NCBI GenBank assembly: GCA_025363635.1
Contig: JANYDL010000087.1
Coordinates: forward strand, 1 to 39,304
DNA from: Actinomycetes bacterium
GTDB taxonomy: Bacteria; Actinomycetota; Actinomycetes; Nanopelagicales; Nanopelagicaceae
Direction of reading: 5' to 3'
DNA: 39,304 bases
Positions within the stretch are counted from its first letter, which is position 1; every line of letters begins with the position of its first letter. Below the pieces are notes generated by a model. It had not been told where the DNA came from. It was given only the letters and a program-made list of their open reading frames with translations, and ran no database searches. Below, one piece after another: positions 29,415-39,159 of the stretch. The position numbers and the translations under genes are program-made.

Positions 29415-30578
29415 ATGGATCTCTTTGAATACCAAGCTAGAGATCTATTCGAGAAGCATGGAGTTCCCGTTCTCGCTGGAGCCGTGGCAACTACTGCAGA
29501 TGAAGCAGAAGCAGCTGCCACTTCAATGGGTGGAAAAGTAGTGGTGAAAGCGCAGGTAAAAGTTGGTGGTCGCGGAAAAGCGGGCGGAGTGAAATTAGCC
29601 CAGGATGCAAAGGATGCGCGTGAAAAGGCGGCCGCGATTCTTGGAATGGATATCAAAGGACACATTGTTGGAAAGGTAATGATCGCTCAGGCGGCGCCAA
29701 TTGAAGAAGAGTATTACTTAGCCATTTTGCTCGATCGTTCTAATCGAACCTTTCTCGTTATGGCCTCAGTTGCAGGTGGTATGGATATTGAGCAGGTTGC
29801 GCGTGAAACTCCAGAGAAATTAGCCAAGGTTCCCGTCAACTCAAATGATGGCATCTCGGCACAGCAGGCTCTCGCAATTATTCGACAGGCTCAATTTCCC
29901 GCGGTGATAGAAGATCAAGTTGCAAGTGTGCTCACACTGTTGTGGAAGGTATTTACCTCTGAAGATGCAACCTTGGTTGAAGTAAACCCACTGGTGAAGA
30001 CTTCAGATGGAAGGATTATTGCTCTCGACGGAAAAATCACTCTGGACGATAATGCAGATTTTCGGCATCCAGATCATGAGGCGCTGATCGATCACGCCGC
30101 AACTGATCCTTTAGAAGCAATCGCAAAAGAAAAGGGACTGAATTACGTCAAGCTTGACGGAGAAGTTGGGATCATTGGAAATGGTGCGGGGCTAGTGATG
30201 AGCACCTTGGATGTTGTTGCCTACGCCGGAGAAAAGTTTGGTCATGTAAAGCCCGCCAACTTCCTTGATATCGGGGGTGGTGCGTCGGCTCAGGTAATGG
30301 CGGATGGTCTTTCTATCATCTTGGGAGATAAAGATGTAAAGAGTGTTTTCGTCAATGTCTTTGGTGGCATCACGGCATGCGATGAAGTTGCCAATGGCAT
30401 TGTTCAAGCCCTTGAAATATTGGGCGAAACAGCCACAAAACCTATTGTCGTAAGGCTTGATGGAAATAACGTTTTGGAAGGTCGCAGAATTTTAAACGAA
30501 GCTGCACATCCCCTTATTCAACAACTCGACACAATGGATGGCGCCGCAGCGCGCGCCGCGGAATTGGCGGCAAAGTAA
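29415..30578 (+). CDS. sucC: succinate-CoA ligase, beta subunit
   Basis: ATP-grasp subunit of succinyl-CoA synthetase in the TCA cycle. 387 residues starting [39 protein letters not shown] is the nucleotide-binding lysine region, LVEVNPLV and [17 protein letters not shown] are canonical, as is [15 protein letters not shown]. The ATG at 29415 is preceded by GGAG and gives the standard N-terminus; an ATG at 29403 adds four residues. It overlaps sucD by one base (TAATG). Confidence 0.96.
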   Translation: MDLFEYQARDLFEKHGVPVLAGAVATTADEAEAAATSMGGKVVVKAQVKVGGRGKAGGVKLAQDAKDAREKAAAILGMDIKGHIVGKVMIAQAAPIEEEYYLAILLDRSNRTFLVMASVAGGMDIEQVARETPEKLAKVPVNSNDGISAQQALAIIRQAQFPAVIEDQVASVLTLLWKVFTSEDATLVEVNPLVKTSDGRIIALDGKITLDDNADFRHPDHEALIDHAATDPLEAIAKEKGLNYVKLDGEVGIIGNGAGLVMSTLDVVAYAGEKFGHVKPANFLDIGGGASAQVMADGLSIILGDKDVKSVFVNVFGGITACDEVANGIVQALEILGETATKPIVVRLDGNNVLEGRRILNEAAHPLIQQLDTMDGAAARAAELAAK

Positions 30579-31459
30579 TGTCAATCTTTATTGATAAGAG
30601 CAGTCGCGTGATCGTTCAAGGAATGACGGGATCTGAAGGAACTAAACACACACGTCGGATGATTGCTTCGGGAACCACGATCGTCGGCGGAGTTACACCT
30701 GGCAAAGGTGGTCAAAGTGTAGATATTGATGGACATATTCTTCCTGTCTTCAACACGGTTGCAGAGGCAGTCGCTACAACGGGAGCAAACACATCAGTGG
30801 TATTCGTCCCACCAAAGTTCGCGAAAGCAGCGGTTGTTGATGCAATTGATGCCGCGGTTCCGCTCGTAGTAGTTATCACTGAAGGAATTCCGGTTCACGA
30901 CACCGCAGCCTTTTTTGCCTACGCGCAAGCAAAAGGTTCTACGCGATTAATTGGACCAAACTGCCCTGGTCTCATCACTCCCGGACAGTCCAATGTCGGG
31001 ATTATTCCTGCAGATATCACAGGCTCTGGACCTATTGGTTTAGTTTCAAAGTCAGGAACTCTTACTTATCAAATGGCGTTCGAATTGCGAGATATTGGAA
31101 TTAGCACAGCAGTCGGAATTGGCGGCGACCCGGTAATCGGAACCACGCATATTGATTGCTTGCGTGCATTCCAAGATGACCCAAATACCGAAGCCATTGT
31201 TATGATCGGCGAAATTGGCGGAGATGCTGAAGAGCGTGCCGCAGCATTTATTGGAGAGTATGTTACAAAGCCCGTGGTCGGTTATGTCGCAGGTTTTACC
31301 GCGCCTGAAGGCAAGACTATGGGGCATGCTGGTGCGATTGTTTCTGGATCCTCCGGCACAGCCCAAGGCAAGAAGGACGCTCTTGAAGCGGCCGGTGTTC
31401 GCGTGGGTCAAACTCCGAGTGAATCCGCGCGATTAATGCGCGCAATTCTAAAGCGGTAG
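30578..31459 (+). CDS. sucD: succinate-CoA ligase, alpha subunit
   Basis: CoA-binding and phosphohistidine subunit of succinyl-CoA synthetase. 293 residues; [45 protein letters not shown] and [16 protein letters not shown] are family marks, and the phosphorylated His is in [10 protein letters not shown]. Coupled to sucC. The PerM-like gene starts five bases after the stop. Confidence 0.96.
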   Translation: MSIFIDKSSRVIVQGMTGSEGTKHTRRMIASGTTIVGGVTPGKGGQSVDIDGHILPVFNTVAEAVATTGANTSVVFVPPKFAKAAVVDAIDAAVPLVVVITEGIPVHDTAAFFAYAQAKGSTRLIGPNCPGLITPGQSNVGIIPADITGSGPIGLVSKSGTLTYQMAFELRDIGISTAVGIGGDPVIGTTHIDCLRAFQDDPNTEAIVMIGEIGGDAEERAAAFIGEYVTKPVVGYVAGFTAPEGKTMGHAGAIVSGSSGTAQGKKDALEAAGVRVGQTPSESARLMRAILKR

Positions 31460-31464
31460 AACGG

Positions 31465-32568
31465 ATGTTCCAACGCGTCCTTTGGGTCTCGTTGACGCAA
31501 GCAATTCGTAGCACTGCATTGGTACTTTTACCCACATCCTTTATTTCGCTACTCGCTTGGGCAACTGCTGGGAGCAGCAATGGAAATACAACGGAGCCAA
31601 TGCGTGCCGCGCTCTGGATGTGGCTGGGCGCACATCACGTGCCTTTTCATGTGATAGTTCCACCCGCAGGCCTGCCAGGGCTCTTCTCATATCTGCCAGC
31701 GGGGGCTTTGGTCTTTCCACTTTTGGCAATCCGAAGTGGATTGAAACGCGCCTTCGATGGTTGCGATTTTAATCCCCGTGCTCTTCGACTCATTCGAATT
31801 CTGTACGCGACGTGTTACAGCGGGATTGCCACTTTGCTTGCTTGGGCTTCGACATCGCGCGCTGTCACGCCGATTCTGTATTTAGTTCCTCTCATGTCAA
31901 TCTCTTTGGTCTTCGTGGCGAGTATTGGAATCAACTCATCACGCAAGACCCGTGACTTTTCGCCCATACGTCTGGCTTCATATCTATTAGTGATAGTGAT
32001 GGGGTTCTCTTCGCTTGCTCTCGGAGCAAGCATGTTTCGACATCTGAAAACAATCGAAAACCTAACGGTCGTACTTCAGCCAGGACTTTTGGGCGGACTT
32101 CTCCTCTTTATTTTGATGGCTTTGTACATCCCCAATGTTGTCGTTGCGACTTTCGCCTATGCCGTTGGACCCGGTTTTGCGGTCGGACGTGACACTCTCG
32201 TATCGCCACTCACACATCGTGTACTCGAAATTCCTGCGCTACCGATTTTGGGCGCGCTGCCTTCGAGTCGACATCCATTCATTCTTTTTAGTGCTTTGGT
32301 TGTGGTCGCTGGAGGTATCGTTATTTATCGTGTGACAATGTTGCATAGTGTGCGAGCACTGGCACACTCGTATTTGTATGCGGTCGCGGGAGTTGCACTT
32401 CTGAGTGTTCTGAGTTGCGGATCGCTTTTCACACGTTCGTTGAGTGCGGTGGGAGTTTCACCGTGGCAGGTAACGGCTTACGTAGCGGTTGAATTGCTTG
32501 TGGGAGTTTTGCTAGGTTGGTTACTTCCCCTTCTTTTTGGACAATTACGAAATAGAGTTGCCCGATGA
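31465..32568 (+). CDS. PerM-like (DUF6350) polytopic membrane protein
   Basis: A 367-residue membrane protein with about nine hydrophobic helices, starting VLWVSLTQAIRSTALVLLPTSFISLLAWA and including LPAGALVFPLLAIRSG, GPGFAVGRDTLVSP and LPILGALPS. These segments and the position just upstream of purN match the actinobacterial DUF6350 family that includes mycobacterial PerM (Rv0955), linked to cell division stability. The assignment is from recalled synteny and overall pattern, without a search. It overlaps purN by ATGA. Confidence 0.78.
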   Translation: MFQRVLWVSLTQAIRSTALVLLPTSFISLLAWATAGSSNGNTTEPMRAALWMWLGAHHVPFHVIVPPAGLPGLFSYLPAGALVFPLLAIRSGLKRAFDGCDFNPRALRLIRILYATCYSGIATLLAWASTSRAVTPILYLVPLMSISLVFVASIGINSSRKTRDFSPIRLASYLLVIVMGFSSLALGASMFRHLKTIENLTVVLQPGLLGGLLLFILMALYIPNVVVATFAYAVGPGFAVGRDTLVSPLTHRVLEIPALPILGALPSSRHPFILFSALVVVAGGIVIYRVTMLHSVRALAHSYLYAVAGVALLSVLSCGSLFTRSLSAVGVSPWQVTAYVAVELLVGVLLGWLLPLLFGQLRNRVAR

Positions 32569-33137
32569 AGCGGATTCTGATTCTTGCTTCGGGAGAAGGC
32601 TCATTAGCCCAAGCAATCATTGATGCCGTGGGCGATGGTCGATTAAATGCCAAATTGGTCGCGATAATTTCTGACAATTCAAAAGCGCATGTTCTGATGC
32701 GTGCTCAGCGCGCCGATATCGCCACCTCGGTGATTACAATGAAACCTGATAGGCAACATTGGGATGAAGAGATTTTTAGCGCCGTACGAGGATTCCACCC
32801 TGATCTCGTTGTCAGCGCGGGCTTCATGCGCATTCTCTCTCCTGATTTTGTTCAGACATTCAAGACCATAAATACGCACCCAGCTCTTCTTCCTCTTTTT
32901 CCTGGAGCGCACGCAGTGCGGGATGCTTTAAATGCTGGAGCAAAAATCACGGGAGCCAGTGTTCATTGGGTCGACGCTGGTTTGGACTCAGGAGAAGTAA
33001 TTTCTCAGGTGAGCCTCGAGGTTCTACCTGAAGATTCGGAGGAGTCGCTTCATGAAAGAATAAAGATTGTGGAACGCTCCCTTATCGTTTCTACTTTGAT
33101 CGAACTATTGCCTACATTGGAGAAGAAAGATGCCTGA
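32565..33137 (+). CDS. purN: phosphoribosylglycinamide formyltransferase
   Basis: Third step of purine synthesis: formylates GAR using 10-formyl-THF. 190 residues; [14 protein letters not shown] near the N-terminus, [28 protein letters not shown] and the catalytic Asp in [14 protein letters not shown] are canonical. The usual SGxGSNL P-loop reads SGEGSLA here. It overlaps purH by eight bases, as in other actinobacteria. Confidence 0.95.
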   Translation: MKRILILASGEGSLAQAIIDAVGDGRLNAKLVAIISDNSKAHVLMRAQRADIATSVITMKPDRQHWDEEIFSAVRGFHPDLVVSAGFMRILSPDFVQTFKTINTHPALLPLFPGAHAVRDALNAGAKITGASVHWVDAGLDSGEVISQVSLEVLPEDSEESLHERIKIVERSLIVSTLIELLPTLEKKDA

Positions 33138-34686
33138 GAGAAAAGTAATCCGTCGGGCACTAGTGAGCGTATACGACAAAACTGGACTAGCAGAGTTGGG
33201 CGAATTTCTTCAAGAACATGGAATTGAGATTCTCTCAACGGGATCCACTGCCAAGACACTTACGGCGGCAGGGATAAGAGTCACCGAGGTAGTTGAATAC
33301 ACCGGATTTCCAGAGATGATGGGCGGCAGAGTGAAAACGCTACATCCTCGAATTCACGCGGGTATTTTGGCAGATCAAAAAAATCCACTACATCTTGACC
33401 AAATCGCAGAACATAATATTGCTACATTCGATTTGGTCGTTGTCAATCTCTATCCCTTTGCGCAGACGATTGCTAGTGGCGCCACATTTGAGGAATCAAT
33501 AGAACAAATTGATATCGGCGGACCGGCGATGTTGCGAGGCGCGGCTAAAAACCATGGTTCGGTTGCGGTGCTCTGTCAAGTATCGCAATATGACTTGCTC
33601 AAAACCTCAATCCGCTTGGGTGGGTTTACACAGCAAGATCGGCAGGATTTAGCGTTAGCAGTATTTCGAACTACAGCCGAATATGACTTGAGCATTGCGA
33701 CGTGGTTGGGAAGTCAAGGATTTGCTAGCCACCTTGAATCCCCGGAATGGTTCGGACAAATTTGGCACCGAAAGAACACTTTGCGCTACGGCGAGAATCC
33801 ACATCAAGGGGCCGCTGTGTACACAAATGCGGGGATCCCGACTGGACTTGTTGGTGCTGTGCAATTGCACGGAAAAGAAATGTCATTTAATAACTACACA
33901 GATGCTGACGCGGCTTGGCGTGCCGCCCATGATCACTCCGAACCTTGCGTCGCAATTATTAAGCACGCCAACCCGTGTGGGATTGCAATTTCTCATAATA
34001 TTTCATCCGCTCATAAGAAGGCACATGATTGCGATCCTGTATCGGCATTTGGTGGAGTAGTTGCCGCTAACCGCGAAGTTGACTTGGTAATGGCACAAAC
34101 ACTGTCGGAGATTTTTACTGAAGTGATTGTGGCCCCAAGTTTTAGTCCACAAGCGCTAGAACTTTTGATGAAAAAATCCGCAATCAGATTATTGACCTGC
34201 CAGACCTCAACTACATCTCCACTAGAACTTCGACCTGTTTCGGGTGGAATATTGATCCAACAATCTGATTTGGTTGATGCTGCCGGTGATGATTCTAAAA
34301 CCTGGACTCAAGTTGCCGGTGATCTCGTGTCCGAAGAAGTGTTGGAAGACCTTACTTTTGCGTGGAGATCGGTCCGCGCGGTAAAGAGCAACGCAATTCT
34401 GCTCGCAAAAGGTGGAGCATCTATTGGTGTTGGCATGGGACAAGTCAATCGGGTCGATTCCTCGAGATTGGCTGTCACGAGAGCAGGGGACCGTGCAAAG
34501 GGGAGCGTTGCCGCGAGCGATGCCTTCTTCCCGTTCGCTGATGGTTTGCAGATCCTGATTGACGCTGGTGTGAGCGCCCTCGTGCAACCGGGCGGAAGCA
34601 AACGTGACGACGAAGTGATTCAAGCAGCAAAAGAGGCTGGAATTGCGATGTTCTTCACGGGCACCCGCCATTTCTCGCATGCCTAA
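33130..34686 (+). CDS. purH: bifunctional AICAR formyltransferase/IMP cyclohydrolase
   Basis: Last two steps to IMP. The N-terminal MGS-like cyclohydrolase domain begins [20 protein letters not shown] with STGSTAKTL and [15 protein letters not shown]; the C-terminal AICARFT domain has [26 protein letters not shown] and ends [32 protein letters not shown]. The 518 residues are normal. With purN it uses 10-formyl-THF, which FolD from the next gene can supply. Confidence 0.96.
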   Translation: MPERKVIRRALVSVYDKTGLAELGEFLQEHGIEILSTGSTAKTLTAAGIRVTEVVEYTGFPEMMGGRVKTLHPRIHAGILADQKNPLHLDQIAEHNIATFDLVVVNLYPFAQTIASGATFEESIEQIDIGGPAMLRGAAKNHGSVAVLCQVSQYDLLKTSIRLGGFTQQDRQDLALAVFRTTAEYDLSIATWLGSQGFASHLESPEWFGQIWHRKNTLRYGENPHQGAAVYTNAGIPTGLVGAVQLHGKEMSFNNYTDADAAWRAAHDHSEPCVAIIKHANPCGIAISHNISSAHKKAHDCDPVSAFGGVVAANREVDLVMAQTLSEIFTEVIVAPSFSPQALELLMKKSAIRLLTCQTSTTSPLELRPVSGGILIQQSDLVDAAGDDSKTWTQVAGDLVSEEVLEDLTFAWRSVRAVKSNAILLAKGGASIGVGMGQVNRVDSSRLAVTRAGDRAKGSVAASDAFFPFADGLQILIDAGVSALVQPGGSKRDDEVIQAAKEAGIAMFFTGTRHFSHA

Positions 34687-34693
34687 AGGTGAA

Positions 34694-34699
34694 TAGGAT
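34694..34699 (+). promoter_or_regulatory. candidate -10 upstream of folD
   Basis: TAGGAT six bases before the folD ATG, in the 19-base gap after purH, with no close Shine-Dalgarno. It could support a separate leaderless folD transcript. No -35 seen. Confidence 0.33.
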
Positions 34700-34705
34700 T
34701 GCAGA

Positions 34706-35545
34706 ATGAGCGCACAAATTCTGGATGGAAAAGCCCTAGCTAAGAAAATGAAGAACGAAATGGCAACAGAAGTTGTTCGCCTCAAAGCACTAGGCAAGTC
34801 TCCCGGGCTCGGCACAGTTCTTGTTGGAGATGACCCGGGCTCTCATTCATACGTCGCTGGCAAGCATCGTGACTGTCATGAGGTAGGAATCAATTCCATC
34901 AGAGTGGATCTTCCGGTCGACGCCACTGAAAAAGATATTCTTGCCGCGATTGCAGATTTGAATGCTTCGCAAGAGTGCACTGGCTATATTGTCCAACTTC
35001 CACTTCCACGCGGAATAAATGCCCAACGGGTACTGGAAGCGATTGATCCAAATAAAGATGCGGATGGATTGCATCCTTTGAATTTAGGTCGTCTTGTAGC
35101 GGGAGAGGATGCTCCTTTGCCGTGTACGCCTCACGGAATTGTCGAACTACTCCGTCACCATGGCGTGCCTCTGGACGGCGCTGAGGTGACAGTTATTGGA
35201 CGCGGGTTGACAGTCGGTCGCCCATTAGGACTATTGCTTACACGCAAGAGCGAAAATGCCACTGTCTCTTTGACTCACACTGGCACGAAGGATCTTGAAC
35301 GTCACACGAAGAACGCCGACATAGTTGTTGCTGCGATTGGTAAAGCACATTTCCTCACCGCCGCGATGATCAAGCCAGGAGCGGCGATAGTTGATGTTGG
35401 GATTTCACGGACGGATGCAGGGTTACTCGGAGATGTGCATCCCGACGTCATGGATAAAGCAGGATGGGTTGCGCCGATGCCAGGTGGCGTAGGACCAATG
35501 ACTCGAGCGATGCTCTTACGAAATGTCGTTGACGCATGCCAATAA
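34706..35545 (+). CDS. folD: methylenetetrahydrofolate dehydrogenase/cyclohydrolase
   Basis: Interconverts 5,10-methylene-THF and 10-formyl-THF. 279 residues; the catalytic Tyr-Lys pair is in [43 protein letters not shown] is highly typical, [14 protein letters not shown] replaces the commoner GRSxIVGxP, and [10 protein letters not shown] lies near the C-terminus. Its last codons contain the start of the next gene. Confidence 0.95.
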   Translation: MSAQILDGKALAKKMKNEMATEVVRLKALGKSPGLGTVLVGDDPGSHSYVAGKHRDCHEVGINSIRVDLPVDATEKDILAAIADLNASQECTGYIVQLPLPRGINAQRVLEAIDPNKDADGLHPLNLGRLVAGEDAPLPCTPHGIVELLRHHGVPLDGAEVTVIGRGLTVGRPLGLLLTRKSENATVSLTHTGTKDLERHTKNADIVVAAIGKAHFLTAAMIKPGAAIVDVGISRTDAGLLGDVHPDVMDKAGWVAPMPGGVGPMTRAMLLRNVVDACQ

Positions 35546-35778
35546 GTTCGACAGCGATTCTACGTGTGGGTTTATCCCGAATCGGATACACGCTCATTGG
35601 CGTAGGTGTGCTCGCGGGAATTGCAGGTACGGTCCGAGCAGGCTTGATTAGCATCGCGATCGGTTCAGTAGGGCTCAGTTTTGGAAAAGAAGGAAGGGGC
35701 AAGATCGAGCGATTTATGCCTCTCGTTTTAGCGCTGGCGCTCCTTGCGCTGGCGATTGCACTTCCCGGAAACGGGTAG
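35536..35778 (+). CDS. small membrane protein, DUF3017-like
   Basis: An 80-residue protein with two or three hydrophobic helices ([29 protein letters not shown] and [14 protein letters not shown]) and a short charged loop. Position directly after folD and size match the DUF3017 family of actinobacteria. It overlaps folD by ten bases. Function unknown. Confidence 0.72.
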   Translation: MPISSTAILRVGLSRIGYTLIGVGVLAGIAGTVRAGLISIAIGSVGLSFGKEGRGKIERFMPLVLALALLALAIALPGNG

Positions 35779-35785
35779 ACTTATC

Positions 35786-35813
35786 TTGATATCAAGAGAG
35801 TTTTTCTTACACT
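35786..35813 (+). promoter_or_regulatory. mdh promoter overlapping a palindrome
   Basis: TTGATA (35786-35791), 16-base spacer, TACACT (35808-35813). The -35 lies inside the perfect 12-bp palindrome CTTGATATCAAG (35785-35796), a possible regulator site. Confidence 0.5.
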
Positions 35814-35831
35814 GCGATGAGAGGGACGAAA

Positions 35832-36782
35832 ATGGGAAAGAAAGTAAGCGTTGTCGGAGCAGGGTTCTATGGCTCGACTACCGCACTTCGATTGGCGCAA
35901 TATGACATCTTCGAAACAGTTGTCCTTACAGACATTGTGGAAGGAAAACCAGAGGGCATTGCCCTAGATATCAATCAATCCCGATCGATTGAGGGATTCC
36001 AAACTAAAGTCGTCGGTGCAACTACCACTGCCGAAGGCGCGGGCTACGAAGCCACTGCCAATTCAGATGTGGTTGTGATTACTGCAGGTTTACCGCGCAA
36101 GCCAGGCATGAGTCGTATGGATCTCATTGGAGTCAACGCAGGCATTGTGCGCGGAGTGGCAGAAAATATTGCAAAGCATAGTCCCAATGCCGTCATCATC
36201 GTTGTCTCTAATCCCCTTGATGAAATGACAGCGCTGACGCAACTTGCGTCAGGATTCCCACGCAATCGCGTGATGGGCCAAGCTGGAATGCTTGATACAG
36301 CTCGCTTCACCAACTTCGTTGCGGAAAAGCTTGGCGTACCTGTGGCCTCAGTAAAGACTCTGACTCTTGGCTCGCATGGCGAGACGATGGTTCCTGTCCC
36401 AAGCCGTTGCACCGTTGATGCAATTCCACTTTCACAGAAGTTATCTGCAGAAGAAATTGATGACCTTGTGACACGTACACGCAATGGTGGCGCAGAGATC
36501 GTCGCTCTACTCAAAACAGGATCTGCGTATTACGCCCCATCTGCTGCCGCTGCGCGTATGGCGAAAGCTGTCATCGAAAACTCTGGTGCGGTAATGCCCG
36601 TATGCGCGTGGGTCGATGGTGAGTACGGAATCTCAGGTGTCTATCTCGGTGTTGAAGCAGAGATCGGTAGAGAAGGAATCCGCAAAGTGGTAGAGACTGA
36701 TCTTTCTACAAGTGAATTGGCGGAACTCAAAGTTGCCGCAGAAGCGGTTCGCACCAAGCAAGCAGACGTGCAAACGCTGTAG
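35832..36782 (+). CDS. mdh: malate dehydrogenase
   Basis: NAD-dependent malate/oxaloacetate oxidoreductase of the LDH-like MDH type, 316 residues. Rossmann motif VVGAGFYGSTTA, acidic NAD-binding Asp in VVLTDIVEGKPEG, substrate arginines in LPRKPGMSRMDL (Arg at the LDH/MDH discriminating position), VSNPLDEMT, DTARF and the catalytic His in LGSHGETMVP. The ATG at 35832 follows a GAGGGA site; an ATG at 35817 would add five residues. It has its own promoter. Confidence 0.94.
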   Translation: MGKKVSVVGAGFYGSTTALRLAQYDIFETVVLTDIVEGKPEGIALDINQSRSIEGFQTKVVGATTTAEGAGYEATANSDVVVITAGLPRKPGMSRMDLIGVNAGIVRGVAENIAKHSPNAVIIVVSNPLDEMTALTQLASGFPRNRVMGQAGMLDTARFTNFVAEKLGVPVASVKTLTLGSHGETMVPVPSRCTVDAIPLSQKLSAEEIDDLVTRTRNGGAEIVALLKTGSAYYAPSAAAARMAKAVIENSGAVMPVCAWVDGEYGISGVYLGVEAEIGREGIRKVVETDLSTSELAELKVAAEAVRTKQADVQTL

Positions 36783-36824
36783 CCCCCTTTTAATCAAAAT
36801 CGAGACGAAATTCTGGAGATAGAT

Positions 36825-38039
36825 ATGAATAAGATCAAAGTAGTTGGAACGGTCGTCGAACTCGATGGCGATGAGATGACGCGAATCATCTGGCAATTCA
36901 TTAAAGAGCAGTTGATTTTGCCCTATTTGGATATCAATCTTGAGTACTACGACTTGGGTATGGAACATCGTGACGCAACAAATGATCAAGTCACTATTGA
37001 TTCCGCCCACGCAATTCAAAAACATGGTGTTGGAGTTAAGTGCGCGACTATCACACCCGATGAAGCCAGAGTGGAGGAGTTTCACTTAAAGAAAATGTGG
37101 AAGTCTCCTAATGGAACCGTCCGCAACATTCTCGGTGGCGTAATTTTCCGCGAGCCGATCATCATCAGTAATGTTCCACGCCTTGTTCCTCACTGGACCA
37201 AGCCAATCGTTATCGGCCGTCATGCATTTGGTGATCAATACAAAGCAACGGATTTTCTAGTCCCAGGAGCTGGAACTCTGACAATGACCTTTACGCCAGA
37301 AGACAATTCAGCGCCAATCGAATTTGAAGTCTATAAATTCCCTGGCTCTGGTGTCGCAATGGGTATGTACAACCTAGATGAGTCGATCCGCGATTTTGCT
37401 CGCGCATCCCTCAACTATGGAATTCTTCGCAAATACCCCGTTTTCCTATCAACAAAGAACACGATTCTTAAGGCGTACGACGGACGATTCAAAGATATTT
37501 TCCAAGAAGTCTTTGAAACTGAATTTAAAACGCAATTTGATGCTCTCGGAATTACATATGAACACCGTCTCATTGACGACATGGTCGCAACCGCACTTAA
37601 GTGGGAGGGCGGCTACGTCTGGGCTTGCAAGAACTATGACGGTGACGTTCAGTCAGACACTATCGCGCAGGGCTACGGATCACTTGGTTTGATGACTAGC
37701 GTCCTGATGACACCGGATGGGAAAACCGTAGAGGCAGAAGCCGCTCACGGAACTGTCACTCGCCATTATCGCGAGCATCAAAAGGGACGACCCACATCTA
37801 CTAATCCGATTGCATCGATCTTCGCGTGGACTGGTGGCTTAGCTCATCGTGCAAAGTTGGACAACAATCCTGAGTTAGCGAAGTTCGCTTCAACGTTAGA
37901 ACGTGTATGCATCGAGACCGTCGAGTCGGGCAAGATGACAAAAGATCTTGCTCTTCTCATCTCACCAGATGCTCCCTGGCAGACCACCCAAGATTTCTTG
38001 GCATCGATTGACGAGAACTTGCGCAAGGCAATGTCTTAA
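36825..38039 (+). CDS. icd: NADP-dependent isocitrate dehydrogenase, dimeric eukaryote-like type
   Basis: Oxidative decarboxylation of isocitrate to 2-oxoglutarate. The 404 residues belong to the subfamily II (homodimeric, eukaryotic-like) [17 protein letters not shown] at the N-terminus, [59 protein letters not shown] and [23 protein letters not shown] is the NADP-binding stretch. It follows mdh by 42 bases with a GGAGAT site, and is closed by a terminator. Confidence 0.95.
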   Translation: MNKIKVVGTVVELDGDEMTRIIWQFIKEQLILPYLDINLEYYDLGMEHRDATNDQVTIDSAHAIQKHGVGVKCATITPDEARVEEFHLKKMWKSPNGTVRNILGGVIFREPIIISNVPRLVPHWTKPIVIGRHAFGDQYKATDFLVPGAGTLTMTFTPEDNSAPIEFEVYKFPGSGVAMGMYNLDESIRDFARASLNYGILRKYPVFLSTKNTILKAYDGRFKDIFQEVFETEFKTQFDALGITYEHRLIDDMVATALKWEGGYVWACKNYDGDVQSDTIAQGYGSLGLMTSVLMTPDGKTVEAEAAHGTVTRHYREHQKGRPTSTNPIASIFAWTGGLAHRAKLDNNPELAKFASTLERVCIETVESGKMTKDLALLISPDAPWQTTQDFLASIDENLRKAMS

Positions 38040-38057
38040 ACTTTTACTCGTTTAGAG

Positions 38058-38090
38058 AAGGCGCCCTGCGAGAGTGGGGCGCCTTTGTTT
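38058..38090 (+). terminator. terminator after icd
   Basis: AAGGCGCCC (38058-38066) pairs with GGGCGCCTT (38077-38085) across a ten-base loop, followed by TGTTT. It lies 18 bases after the icd stop. Confidence 0.85.
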
Positions 38091-38143
38091 ATCCCAGTAT
38101 TGATGTCCGATATTGACTTGGCTCGCCCGGTGGTTACTTCCAC

Positions 38144-38178
38144 AAAAGGAAAGAGCCCCGAGTTTCCCCGAGGCTCTT
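38144..38178 (-). terminator. minus-strand terminator downstream of the tRNA-like gene
   Basis: On the minus strand a ten-base-pair stem with one U-G pair (38178-38169 with 38160-38151) precedes TCCTTTT. It lies about 78 bases beyond the 3' end of the tRNA-like gene. Confidence 0.78.
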
Positions 38179-38198
38179 GCTCAATTTCTCGAACTACT

Positions 38199-38234
38199 AG
38201 ATCAGTACCAATAGATCAGTACCAATAGATCAGT
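38199..38234. repeat. 14-bp tandem repeat, about 2.6 copies
   Basis: The unit AGATCAGTACCAAT occurs twice in full (38199-38212, 38213-38226) and is followed by AGATCAGT. It lies between the tRNA-like gene and its terminator. Purpose unknown; probably slippage. Confidence 0.9.
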
Positions 38235-38255
38235 TGGAGAACGTGAGACTGCGGT

Positions 38256-38328
38256 GTTGCCGACGGGATTCGAACCCGCATCGTACGATTGGCGGAAACG
38301 CATGTGCTACCAATTACACCACGACAAC
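38256..38328 (-). tRNA. tRNA-like gene, isotype not assignable
   Basis: Read on the minus strand, 73 bases form a seven-pair acceptor stem (GTTGTCG with CGGCAAC, one G-U), U8, a D-arm GTGT/GCAC with AATTGGTA loop including GG18-19, and a perfect T-arm GCGGG-TTCGAAT-CCCGT. The anticodon arm does not fold normally: stem positions 27-31 (TGCGT) and 39-43 (AATCG) pair at only three of five sites, and the loop by standard numbering is TTCCGCC, giving nominal CCG (Arg) with an unusual C37. No CCA is encoded; the next base is A. It may be a degenerate tRNA, a noncoding tRNA-like RNA, or a tRNA with an odd anticodon arm. Confidence 0.55.
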
Positions 38329-38410
38329 ATCGCCCGTGAATCCGGCCTACTTTCCAGTAAGTGGCATTTTCCGAAGTTGATGCTTGTGGAAACCTTCGGT
38401 GAGTGAATGG

Positions 38411-38445
38411 AAAAAAAGGGACCCGAGGAAATCCTCAGGTCCCTT
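38411..38445 (-). terminator. minus-strand terminator below the Nudix gene
   Basis: A 13-pair stem (38445-38433 with 38428-38416 read on the minus strand) contains one U-G pair that is a C-A mismatch on the plus strand, so it is oriented for minus-strand transcripts; seven or more T follow. It is 174 bases beyond the Nudix stop, leaving room for another transcript. Confidence 0.88.
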
Positions 38446-38490
38446 AATTCGCCAATCGTAAGATGCACCGAAAGTATGGCGCAAAACTCT

Positions 38491-38569
38491 GTTACTCAGA
38501 GTAGCGAACTCTTTTTTCGCATTCCGCGATTTACTGAGAGGCATTTGCTTCCAATTACAAGGCTTCAAT
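38491..38569 (-). other. diverged tRNA-like sequence, possible relic or small RNA
   Basis: Minus-strand sequence related to the tRNA-like gene at 38256-38328: 35 of 51 bases match without gaps (38518-38568 against 38277-38327, my count). The D-stem is TTGT/GCAA instead of GTGT/GCAC, a compensated change, and a T-arm-like AGAG-TTCGCTA-CTCT is retained. The acceptor stem does not pair well and U8 is lost. It sits between the Nudix stop and the terminator at 38411-38445. Confidence 0.35.
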
Positions 38570-38618
38570 ACCTTTCATCAATATTTGCATTCGATCTAGA
38601 TTCCAATCGAGTATCCGA

Positions 38619-39104
38619 CTAGACGCCAACATTTTTCGGTGTAAGGGGAGGTTCGGCAGTTAACAGTTCTGGAAGAAGTTGTGCAAGCGAGCGAGGCGTC
38701 AGGAGATCTTGCGTTTCTTTCAATTCATCCAATGTCCACCACCTGTGCTCTTTGAGGACTTCATTCTCAACTTCTGTAAACCAGGTTGTATCAACAATGA
38801 AATGGGGCACCTTAGACAAGAACCACTTTTCACGGAAGTCCTGCTCTTTCCCAAAAAATGTAAAAACATGTCGTCGATTCCAGACGTGGGGACCAAGTAT
38901 GAAATCTTTCAGACCGGTTTCTTCAAAGACTTCTCTCTTGGCGGCTTCCTCAGGAGTTTCAACGCCTTCAATTCCGCCGCCCGGTGGAAACCAAAATCGG
39001 ACGCTTGGATTGTCTGGGTCTTGCCCGCGAAAAAGTAGAACTCGGTCATGTTCATCAATGAGTAGCACTCGGGCCGTGTGACGAATGGGAACGGGTGCTT
39101 TCAT
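38619..39104 (-). CDS. Nudix hydrolase
   Basis: Pyrophosphohydrolase of the Nudix fold, 161 residues. The Nudix box is complete: it begins at GGIEGVETPEEAAK and continues REVFEETGL near residue 50, with all metal-binding glutamates. HTARVLLIDEHDRVLLFRG opens the fold and FWFPPGGGIE leads into the box. Substrate class not assignable; the FFGKEQDFREKWFLSKV stretch is typical of actinobacterial housekeeping-type members. No Shine-Dalgarno; a TAACCT seven bases before the ATG suggests a leaderless start. Confidence 0.92.
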   Translation of the reverse strand: MKAPVPIRHTARVLLIDEHDRVLLFRGQDPDNPSVRFWFPPGGGIEGVETPEEAAKREVFEETGLKDFILGPHVWNRRHVFTFFGKEQDFREKWFLSKVPHFIVDTTWFTEVENEVLKEHRWWTLDELKETQDLLTPRSLAQLLPELLTAEPPLTPKNVGV

Positions 39105-39111
39105 ATAAGTG

Positions 39112-39117
39112 AGGTTA
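39112..39117 (-). promoter_or_regulatory. candidate -10 of the Nudix gene
   Basis: TAACCT on the minus strand, seven bases before the ATG at 39104. No good -35 is visible. Confidence 0.38.
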
Positions 39118-39159
39118 TCCGAAACGGTTCGTCTTGTTTTACGAATAAATGTCTAGAAA

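Noticed and set aside
38347-38568. Minus-strand open frame of 73 codons between the Nudix gene and the tRNA-like gene.
   Set aside because: It runs straight through a strong minus-strand terminator hairpin and the tRNA-like relic, has no Shine-Dalgarno, and resembles no family.
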